A stretch of DNA of 9,662 bases from NCBI GenBank assembly GCA_016462305.1, contig JAEMTM010000035.1:5582-15243 (forward strand), written 5' to 3'. Position 1 is the first letter of the stretch, and each line of letters begins with the position of its first letter. Source of the DNA: Sphingomonadaceae bacterium (GTDB lineage Bacteria > Pseudomonadota > Alphaproteobacteria > Sphingomonadales > Sphingomonadaceae). This document shows, piece after piece, positions 1 to 5,061 of the stretch. The translations under genes and the position numbers were made by a program. The notes beneath the pieces were generated by a model. It did not search any database. It was not told where the DNA came from and was given only the letters and a program-made list of their open reading frames with translations.

Positions 1-19
1 TTGTTATTTGGCGGAAGCC

Positions 20-1576
20 TTAGTCCACAACGGGGCCAGGAAACTCACCCATATCCGGCGCATCATCCATGCTTTGGTCATGCTGCAGGTTTGAATTCCA
101 CATGCCATAAACGAAGTAAATCAATATGGCGCCGATCAAGAAGTATAAGAACCAAATCAGCACATGTTGTGGAACCGACTTGATCAGATACAGGCAGGAC
201 AATATGCCAAGAATCGGTGTCAGCGGGTAGAGCGGTACCGAGAAGCCACGTGGCAATTCAGGTGCTGCACGGCGCAGGTAAATCACCGACAGGCAGACAA
301 TGGCGAAAGCCGCTAGGGTGCCTACCGATGTCATGTCGCCCAAGAAGTTGATGTCGAAGAAGCCAGCCGCAACCGCCGTGAGCGTGCCAACCAAAATCGT
401 GTTAATGTAAGGCGTGTGGAAACGTGAGTGCACCTTGGAGAATATCTTCGGCAACAGACCGTCGCGGGCCATGGTGTAGAAAATACGTGTTTGTGCATAC
501 ATCAACACCAGAACCACCGAGGTCAGACCAATGATCGCGCCGACCTTGATCGTCTTTGCCAACCACGACCATTGTGGACCAAAGCTGTCGACGACGACGG
601 CTACAGGATCTGGAACGTTGAGCGATGCATAAGGCACGAGCAAGGTCATGATCGCAGCGACCAGCATGTAGATCACGGTGCAGACGATCAACGAACCGAT
701 GATACCAAATGGCATATCACGCTTCGGGTCTTTTGCTTCTTGTCCAGCGGTCGAAACCGCTTCGAAGCCGATATATGCAAAGAAGACGATCGAGGCTGCA
801 CGCATGATTCCGTCAACGCCGAATTGGCCCTCTCCGGTATTTTCAGGAATGAACGGCGTCCAGTTCTTCGCAACCAGTTCCGGCAAGTTGGACAGGACGA
901 GATATCCGCCAACCAGAATGAAAGCAGCAAGCACGCTGACCTTAATCGCCACAATAATGTTATTCACCTTCGCCGATTCCGACACGCCAAGCACCAGTAA
1001 CAGCGACAGCGCCATGCAGATGAAGAATGCTGGCAAGTTGAAAATCGCAGTCACGGCGACGCCATCGACGATCAACGGGGCACCATCCCGCATGACGGCA
1101 TGTCCGGTCGGGCCAGTAAATTGCGGGGGAATGACAAGGCCAAAGTCCGCCAATAGACTGACGACATATCCGCCCCAGCCGACCGCGACAACGGAAGCGG
1201 CCAAGCCATATTCCAGCAGCAACAACGCGCCCATGATCCAGGCAACAAATTCGCCCAACGTGGTGTAGCTATAGGTATAAGCAGAACCCGACACCGGCAG
1301 CGTCGATGAAAGTTCGGCGTAGCAAAGGCCGGCAAAAGCACAGACGATCCCCGCCACAACAAAGGACAGCATGACGGCAGGACCAGCATGTAATGCCGCC
1401 GCGCTACCCGTACGGACGAATATGCCCGCACCGATGATGCAGCCAACGCCCAACAGCAGAAGGTTCCATTTGCCCAACGAACGCTTAAGTTCGCTGTTTG
1501 CCGACTCTCTTTGTACTTGTGCGATCGTTTTGCGCGCAAACATGCGCTGCATCACGGATTGCTGCTCAACGGCCAT
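20..1576 (-). CDS. APC-family amino acid permease
   Basis: Inner-membrane transporter of the amino acid/polyamine/organocation superfamily, probably importing amino acids by proton symport. The 518-residue protein is mostly hydrophobic with about 12 membrane segments. The family's helix-1 substrate-binding motif is visible as GVGCIIGAGIF (residues 43-53). The helix-6 region FFAYIGFEAVST followed by QEAKDPKRDMP (about 265-289) is the signature of the cationic amino acid transporter/YhdG-like branch. A hydrophilic head (1-36) and a short acidic tail (500-518) flank the core. The start is preceded by GGGGAG with a 6-base gap. The gene lies 68 bases downstream of the HIT gene on the same strand; I see no convincing promoter or terminator in that gap, so read-through from the upstream operon is possible. 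The family call is firm, but the substrate cannot be read from the sequence. Confidence 0.93.
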   Translation of the reverse strand: MAVEQQSVMQRMFARKTIAQVQRESANSELKRSLGKWNLLLLGVGCIIGAGIFVRTGSAAALHAGPAVMLSFVVAGIVCAFAGLCYAELSSTLPVSGSAYTYSYTTLGEFVAWIMGALLLLEYGLAASVVAVGWGGYVVSLLADFGLVIPPQFTGPTGHAVMRDGAPLIVDGVAVTAIFNLPAFFICMALSLLLVLGVSESAKVNNIIVAIKVSVLAAFILVGGYLVLSNLPELVAKNWTPFIPENTGEGQFGVDGIMRAASIVFFAYIGFEAVSTAGQEAKDPKRDMPFGIIGSLIVCTVIYMLVAAIMTLLVPYASLNVPDPVAVVVDSFGPQWSWLAKTIKVGAIIGLTSVVLVLMYAQTRIFYTMARDGLLPKIFSKVHSRFHTPYINTILVGTLTAVAAGFFDINFLGDMTSVGTLAAFAIVCLSVIYLRRAAPELPRGFSVPLYPLTPILGILSCLYLIKSVPQHVLIWFLYFLIGAILIYFVYGMWNSNLQHDQSMDDAPDMGEFPGPVVD

Positions 1577-1644
1577 CTTAATCTCCCCGATGGATTTGTT
1601 AACGCGCCGAACCTAGCCTCAAAATGCCGCCGCGCAACTTAATT

Positions 1645-2022
1645 TCACCGTATAAGCATGGGTCCGAGCGGTTTTCCACCAAAAATATGGACATGCAGGT
1701 GCGGAACTTCCTGATGCGCGTCGATTCCGATGTTGGCGAGCAAGCGATATCCGGGTTCCAACAGCCCCAATTCGCGCGCGACATGGCCGACGGCGCGGAC
1801 AAATCCGGCTATTTCCGCGTCGCTGGCTTTGGCGCTGAAATCGTCCCAACTGACATAGCGACCTTTGGGAATCACCAGCACATGGACGGGTGCTTGCGGG
1901 TTGATGTCGTCAAAGGCCAAGGCCCATTCATCCTCGAACAGCTTGCGGCACGGTATCTCACCACGCAGGATTTTGGCGAAGATATTCTGGTCGTCATATT
2001 CCAAACTCGGATCAATCGGCAT
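1645..2022 (-). CDS. HIT-family nucleotide hydrolase/transferase
   Basis: Small cytoplasmic histidine-triad protein of 125 residues, the usual length for the HINT-like bacterial branch, which hydrolyses nucleoside phosphoramidates or related nucleotide conjugates. The active-site triad HLHVHIF is at residues 108-114 (H108, H110, H112), preceded by the typical N97 and QEVP. The N-terminal part shows the family pattern NIFAKILRGEIPC (13-25) followed by AFDDINPQAPVHVLVIPK (36-53). A strong AAGGAG site lies 6 bases before the ATG. The gene starts 15 bases after the hisE stop codon; a hisE-HIT pair is a common arrangement in Alphaproteobacteria, although the HIT protein is not known to have a role in histidine synthesis. 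The natural substrate is not determinable here. Confidence 0.93.
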   Translation of the reverse strand: MPIDPSLEYDDQNIFAKILRGEIPCRKLFEDEWALAFDDINPQAPVHVLVIPKGRYVSWDDFSAKASDAEIAGFVRAVGHVARELGLLEPGYRLLANIGIDAHQEVPHLHVHIFGGKPLGPMLIR

Positions 2023-2037
2023 GTCTCACTCCTTGGC

Positions 2038-2352
2038 TTATGTCCGCGCCGCTTTCTCGACCAAGCCGGACACCCCTTCCCTGCGGTCCAGTTCAGCGAG
2101 TACATCGTCCAGCGATACGCCCACATCACGCAGCAAAATCATTAAGTGAAAAATCAGGTCCGCCGCTTCCGCCGTCACATGCTGTGCGTCACTCGACAGC
2201 GCCGCGATAATTGTCTCGGTCGCTTCCTCGCTTACTTTCTGCGCGATTTTGCCGCGGCCTTTGGCGAATAAAGATGCGACATAGCTGTTGTCAGGGGCGG
2301 CGTCCGCACGCTGGGCAATGATGTGTTCAAGCCGTATGAGTGTATCGCGCAT
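2038..2352 (-). CDS. hisE: phosphoribosyl-ATP pyrophosphohydrolase
   Basis: Catalyses the second step of histidine biosynthesis, hydrolysing phosphoribosyl-ATP to phosphoribosyl-AMP and pyrophosphate in the cytoplasm. The 104-residue protein is the length of a stand-alone HisE and has no HisI part fused to it. The MazG-like metal-binding acidic residues are visible as SEEATE (E42, E43, E46) and EAADLIFH (E62, D65), followed by the HisE tail VSLDDVLAELDRREGVSGLVEKAAR. The chosen ATG overlaps the stop codon of the upstream MarR gene in TGATG; a GTG one codon earlier (2355) is the alternative start and would give a 4-base GTGA overlap. Either way translation is likely coupled to the regulator gene. 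No other his genes are in the window. Confidence 0.94.
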   Translation of the reverse strand: MRDTLIRLEHIIAQRADAAPDNSYVASLFAKGRGKIAQKVSEEATETIIAALSSDAQHVTAEAADLIFHLMILLRDVGVSLDDVLAELDRREGVSGLVEKAART

Positions 2353-2861
2353 CACATATCTTTCTGTAAGGCGACGACCATGGCCTTGTCCTTAGCGGGG
2401 ATCAAGCCTTCGAGGACGCGCCAGAAGCCTGTGACGGATTCCTGACCCGCCGCAGCATAAGCCGACGCCAGGCTGCTGCGCAACGCATCAAATAATTGCG
2501 CTTCGAACTGAATGCCCTCGGGCGTGAGTCGCAAGAGTTTCTGACGCCGGTCGACATTACCCGTCCGCGTTTCCACAAGGCCCCGGTCCCCCAAATCGGT
2601 AAGGACGCGGCCAAGCGATTGTTTAGTGATAGCGAGGATTTTCAGTAACGTGCTGATCGGCAGGTCGGGCTGGCGCGCAATGAAATACAGCGCACGATGG
2701 TGTGCGCGGCCAAGGCCTTGTTCCGCCAGCCCTTCGTCAATTGCGCGGGTAAGCCGCGTATATCCAAAGAACAAAAGCTCAACCCCGCGCCGCACCTCAT
2801 TTTCACGAAGGAACAGGGGCGACGCGGTCGGGGTGACAGAAACAGAAGATGGGACAGCCAT
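2352..2861 (-). CDS. MarR-family regulator, PetP-like
   Basis: Winged helix-turn-helix DNA-binding protein of 169 residues. The helix-turn-helix lies at about 67-94 (PISTLLKILAITKQSLGRVL, then the recognition helix end), and the wing contains the family pattern TGNVDRRQKLLRLTPEG (100-116). The segment GLGRAHHRALYFIARQP (49-65) with ITKQSLGRVL matches what I remember of PetP, the MarR regulator encoded upstream of petABC in Rhodobacter; that similarity is recalled, not computed. The frame stays open upstream to 3137, but that extension runs through ilvE and has no family features, so the ATG at 2861 is chosen. No clear Shine-Dalgarno precedes it, so the message may be nearly leaderless. The gene overlaps hisE and is divergent from ilvE. 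Its ligand and targets are unknown. Confidence 0.9.
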   Translation of the reverse strand: MAVPSSVSVTPTASPLFLRENEVRRGVELLFFGYTRLTRAIDEGLAEQGLGRAHHRALYFIARQPDLPISTLLKILAITKQSLGRVLTDLGDRGLVETRTGNVDRRQKLLRLTPEGIQFEAQLFDALRSSLASAYAAAGQESVTGFWRVLEGLIPAKDKAMVVALQKDM

Positions 2862-2909
2862 ATTGACGTATCTTGGCCTAGCCCATAGGACAGTGCAAGA
2901 CCCTAATGA
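2862..2909. promoter_or_regulatory. divergent MarR/ilvE promoter region
   Basis: Short non-coding gap between two divergent genes, so both promoters must overlap. Rightward, TTGACG (2863-2868) stands 17 bases before a weak -10, TAGGAC (2886-2891). Leftward, TTGCAC (reverse strand, about 2893-2898) is a possible -35 with CAAGAT 17 bases further on. A small inverted repeat, CCTA-5-TAGG (2877-2889), lies in the middle and overlaps the rightward -10. MarR proteins often bind palindromes near their own promoter, so regulation of both genes from here is plausible, but no strong MarR-type operator is obvious. Confidence 0.4.
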
Positions 2910-2921
2910 ATGAGAGCATCG

Positions 2922-4010
2922 ATGAACGCTGGCGCATTTCCTTTTGAGGCAAACCCGAATCCGGTCGATCCCGGCGAACGCGCGGCGCGGTTGGTCGACC
3001 CCGGTTTTGGCCGGGTGTTCACCGACCATATGGTGACGATTCGGTATTCGGACGACAAGGGCTGGCATGACGCAAAGGTCGGGCCACGCGGGCCCCTGAC
3101 GCTCGACCCTGCGACGGCGGTTTTGCATTATGCGCAAGAGATTTTTGAAGGGCTAAAGGCTTATCGCCTTGCCGACGGCGGGATGGCCTTGTTCCGCCCC
3201 GAACAAAATGCCCGCCGTTTTCAACGCTCGGCAAAGCGCTTGGCAATGCCCGAATTGCCCGAAGAGATGTTCCTGCAAGCGTGCAAGCAATTGGTTGATG
3301 TCGATAAGGACTGGTTTCCGCCTGTTGACGGCGGCTCCATTTATCTGCGCCCATTCATGATCGCGAGCGAAGTGTTTCTGGGCGTGAAGCCATCCGCAGA
3401 ATATCTGTTCATGGTCATTGCGTCTGCGGCGGGCAATTATTTCAAAAGCGGCGCACCCGCAATTTCGATCTGGGTGTCCGAAAATTATACCCGCGCCGCA
3501 CCGGGCGGCACGGGCGCGGCAAAATGCGGGGGCAATTATGCCGCCAGCCTCGTCGCACAGTCCGAAGCCATTAAGCAAGGTTGCGACCAAGTCGTGTTTC
3601 TCGATGCCGCCGAACATCGCTGGGTGGAGGAACTGGGCGGCATGAACCTGTTTTTCCTGTTCGATGACGGGTCGATCATCACACCACCAGCCGACGGCAC
3701 AATATTGGAAGGCATCACCCGCGATTCCGTGCTGACTTTGGCGCGCGCGCAAGGGTTGAACGTGCGTGAGGAACGCTACGCCATCGACCAGTGGCGGGCC
3801 GATGCGGAATCGGGGCGCTTGGTCGAAACCTTCGCCTGCGGAACGGCTGCGGTCGTCACGCCAGTGGGAAAAGTGCAGTCCGCAAAGGGCAGTTTTATTA
3901 TCGGCGCAGGCGGTGCGGGGCAGATGACTCAGCAAATCCGGTCAAAACTTGTGGATATCCAACGCGGAATTGCCGCAGATGCTTATGGCTGGGTGCAGCG
4001 CATTGATTAA
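2922..4010 (+). CDS. ilvE: branched-chain amino acid aminotransferase
   Basis: Cytoplasmic PLP-dependent class IV aminotransferase that interconverts leucine, isoleucine and valine with their 2-oxo acids using glutamate/2-oxoglutarate. From the ATG at 2922 it has 362 residues, the size of the longer BCAT group that includes the eukaryotic enzymes. The Schiff-base lysine is K201 in GGTGAAKCGGNYAASL. Other family landmarks are HYAQEIFEGLKAYR (about 69-82), EELGGMNLFF (236-245, containing the PLP-contacting Glu) and CGTAAVVTP (306-314). An ATG at 2910 would add four residues; 2922 is preferred because GAGAG lies 5 bases before it and the product then begins like other family members. It is divergent from the MarR gene and followed by tRNA-Gln without a visible terminator. 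Confidence 0.94.
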   Translation: MNAGAFPFEANPNPVDPGERAARLVDPGFGRVFTDHMVTIRYSDDKGWHDAKVGPRGPLTLDPATAVLHYAQEIFEGLKAYRLADGGMALFRPEQNARRFQRSAKRLAMPELPEEMFLQACKQLVDVDKDWFPPVDGGSIYLRPFMIASEVFLGVKPSAEYLFMVIASAAGNYFKSGAPAISIWVSENYTRAAPGGTGAAKCGGNYAASLVAQSEAIKQGCDQVVFLDAAEHRWVEELGGMNLFFLFDDGSIITPPADGTILEGITRDSVLTLARAQGLNVREERYAIDQWRADAESGRLVETFACGTAAVVTPVGKVQSAKGSFIIGAGGAGQMTQQIRSKLVDIQRGIAADAYGWVQRID

Positions 4011-4014
4011 GAAG

Positions 4015-4042
4015 TTGCGCAATAAGATTCCCGCGATATAAG
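4015..4042 (+). promoter_or_regulatory. likely tRNA-Gln promoter
   Basis: TTGCGC (4015-4020) and TATAAG (4037-4042) are 16 bases apart and are followed by a GC-rich run (GCCGCCCG, 4042-4049). A GC-rich discriminator is typical of stable-RNA promoters under stringent control. Transcription would start near 4049, about 24 bases before the mature tRNA. The -35 begins only 5 bases after the ilvE stop codon. The assignment rests on pattern and position only. Confidence 0.5.
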
Positions 4043-4072
4043 CCGCCCGAACTGGCCAGATTACTGGCTTGC

Positions 4073-4147
4073 TGGGGCGTCGCCAAGCGGTAAGGCAGCG
4101 GCTTTTGATGCCGCCATTCGCAGGTTCGATCCCTGCCGCCCCAGCCA
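4073..4147 (+). tRNA. tRNA-Gln (anticodon TTG)
   Basis: A full cloverleaf can be folded by hand. The acceptor stem is TGGGGCG (4073-4079) with CGCCCCA (4137-4143), then discriminator G and an encoded CCA (4145-4147). The anticodon stem is GCGGC/GCCGC (4098-4102 with 4110-4114) around the loop TTTTGAT, placing anticodon TTG at 4105-4107, which reads CAA. The T arm is GCAGG-TTCGATC-CCTGC. The U1-A72 closing pair is typical of bacterial glutamine tRNA, as is the 75-nucleotide length. The short leader contains a GCCAG-ATTA-CTGGC hairpin (4055-4068), just before the RNase P cleavage point. No hairpin terminator is visible downstream, only TTTCTTC. Confidence 0.97.
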
Positions 4148-4200
4148 TTTCTTCAGACACTGCGCACATATCATTTCCAGCATTTCACTTCCAGAATTTT

Positions 4201-4230
4201 TGTAAAATTGTGTAAATATGTGTAAAACTT
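4201..4230 (+). repeat. three TGTAAA direct repeats, 10-base period
   Basis: TGTAAA occurs at 4201, 4211 and 4221, exactly one DNA helical turn apart. Repeats two and three share a longer match (TGTGTAAA). The surrounding 60 bases (4201-4260) are only 22 percent GC by hand count. Direct repeats at 10- or 11-base spacing upstream of a -35 are the usual binding layout for OmpR/PhoB-family dimers, and the next gene encodes such a protein, so autoregulation is the natural inference. The sequence is not one I can match to a characterised box. Confidence 0.6.
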
Positions 4231-4269
4231 TTTTCACCATCTAGTATCTAAGTAATATATCGTTAGATA
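4231..4269 (+). promoter_or_regulatory. possible response-regulator promoter with inverted repeat
   Basis: A weak promoter can be drawn as TTTTCA (4231-4236), 16 bases, TAATAT (4253-4258), directly downstream of the TGTAAA repeats. That is the geometry of an activator-dependent promoter with a poor -35. A perfect 7-base inverted repeat, TATCTAA (4245-4251) and TTAGATA (4263-4269), brackets the -10, and ATCTA is also directly repeated at 4239 and 4246. A repressor bound here would block RNA polymerase. The -10 is the best in this region, but the start point is not proven. Confidence 0.4.
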
Positions 4270-4270
4270 G

Positions 4271-4306
4271 CCCCCATCGCCGTGTTTCCGGCGGGCTGCT
4301 GAGGGG
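4271..4306 (+). promoter_or_regulatory. leader hairpin that may mask the ribosome binding site
   Basis: In the leader of the response regulator, CGCCG (4278-4282) pairs with CGGCG (4289-4293) around a 6-base loop. The outer run CCCC (4272-4275) can pair with GGGG (4303-4306), which is the core of the only good Shine-Dalgarno, GAGGGG (4301-4306), 10 bases before the ATG. The fold would therefore hide the ribosome binding site. It contains an internal asymmetry of about 9 bases on one side, so its stability is uncertain. It is not a riboswitch class I recognise. Confidence 0.35.
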
Positions 4307-4316
4307 TGGTACTAGG

Positions 4317-5006
4317 ATGAAAGTATTTATTGCCGACTATGGTGTGGATGTTGTTGATTATCTTAAACAGATAGTCGAAGAACTGGGTTATGTTGCGGTC
4401 GGTTGCACCGACAACAATGCCTTTACGGAGATTATGACGCGGGAAGTATTTGACCTCGTCATTTTGGATTGGAATGTTAGCGCCGGGGACAATATGTGCC
4501 TGCTTGCATGGATGAATGAGACTTTGTCCACGCGACCACCGGTTATCATGATGGCGAAACGGTCTGCCAAGCGCGATATTACAGAAGCCTTAAATGCCGG
4601 CGCTGACGATTACATCACCAAGCCAGAACGCCGTAATGTTATTGCAGCACGGATAAACGCTTTGCTGCGCGGCAATGCGGTGGGGGGTGCATTTGATGCT
4701 GAAGTCATATATGGCGCCTACAAAATGGACCGGCTCGAACATAGCGTTACAATTCATGGGCAGACCGTCATTTTGACTGCCAAGGAATTTGAGTTGGCGG
4801 AAATGTTTTTCAAAAACACAGACCGGACCTTGTCGCGGCATCAGATTATGCAATCCATTTGGCGGACAAAAACATCAAAGGTCGCGACACGCACGTTAGA
4901 CATGCACATTTCGAGGGTGCGGACGAAGTTGGCCTTGCGGCCCGAAAACGGCTTCCGAATTTCCACGGTTTTCGGTTACGGTTACCGCCTTGAATCCGCG
5001 CATTAA
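4317..5006 (+). CDS. orphan OmpR/PhoB-type response regulator, atypical receiver
   Basis: Cytoplasmic transcription factor of 229 residues: receiver domain at 1-118 and winged-helix DNA-binding domain at about 130-227. The output domain is canonical (LTAKEFELAEMFF at 153-165, TLDMHISRVRTKL at 193-205, STVFGYGYRL at 216-225). The receiver keeps the likely phospho-acceptor D51 (VILDWN), the catalytic lysine K102 in ITKP and the aromatic Y99. Aligned by eye with PhoB, one residue of the acidic metal-binding pair is Tyr (D7-Y8), the switch Thr/Ser is Ala (A80 in VIMMAKRS), and the Pro usually found after the Asp loop is missing. It may signal weakly, or act without phosphorylation. No histidine kinase gene is in the window. 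Coding GC is about 49 percent by hand count, clearly below ilvE. The start follows GAGGGG at 10 bases. The regulon is unknown. Confidence 0.92.
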   Translation: MKVFIADYGVDVVDYLKQIVEELGYVAVGCTDNNAFTEIMTREVFDLVILDWNVSAGDNMCLLAWMNETLSTRPPVIMMAKRSAKRDITEALNAGADDYITKPERRNVIAARINALLRGNAVGGAFDAEVIYGAYKMDRLEHSVTIHGQTVILTAKEFELAEMFFKNTDRTLSRHQIMQSIWRTKTSKVATRTLDMHISRVRTKLALRPENGFRISTVFGYGYRLESAH

Positions 5007-5022
5007 GCCGTAGGCAGTCAAA

Positions 5023-5035
5023 TGTAACTTTTACA
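5023..5035. repeat. 13-base palindrome TGTAA-CTT-TTACA
   Basis: Perfect inverted repeat with a 3-base centre, 16 bases after the response regulator stop and touching the terminator. Its right half, TTTTACA, is the reverse complement of TGTAAAA found upstream of the same gene at 4201 and 4221. It could be a further binding site for the same protein, or simply an AT-rich coincidence. Confidence 0.35.
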
Positions 5036-5061
5036 AAAAGGCCGCTCTAAGCGGCCTTTTT
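5035..5061. terminator. bidirectional intrinsic terminator
   Basis: GGCCGC (5040-5045) pairs with GCGGCC (5051-5056) around the loop TCTAA, with AAAAA before and TTTTT after the stem, so both strands read a stem followed by a U-run. It serves the rightward response regulator and the leftward DAHP synthase gene, which converge here. The right arm and its T-run are the last codons of the DAHP synthase gene (KKAA and stop), so that gene ends inside its own terminator. Confidence 0.85.

Noticed and set aside
1577..1644. Possible promoter between the HIT gene and the permease gene
   Set aside because: No -35/-10 pair with acceptable spacing was found on the reverse strand; only GTTAAC and scattered T-runs are present.
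2862..3137. N-terminal extension of the MarR protein by 92 residues
   Set aside because: It runs through the divergent promoter and into ilvE, has an Arg/Cys/His-rich shadow composition, and the family domain begins after the internal ATG at 2861.
3153..3935. Long reverse-strand open frame (260 codons) within ilvE
   Set aside because: It lies opposite a clearly conserved aminotransferase and has no recognisable domain; it is an antisense shadow.
3942..4169. Reverse-strand open frame of 75 codons containing GAAGIEPANGGIKSRC
   Set aside because: It is the antisense of tRNA-Gln and the ilvE tail. The phrase GAAGIEPANGGIKS is a well-known spurious product of translating the complement of tRNA genes.
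4201..4230. TGTAAA repeats as a CRISPR or origin-type iteron array
   Set aside because: The units are 10 bases with no spacers, only three copies, and there are no cas or replication genes; a regulatory site fits better.
4073..5061. tRNA-Gln as an integration site with the lower-GC response regulator as an inserted islet
   Set aside because: There is no integrase, no repeated tRNA 3' end at the far side, and only one gene before ordinary housekeeping genes resume. Low GC alone is not enough.
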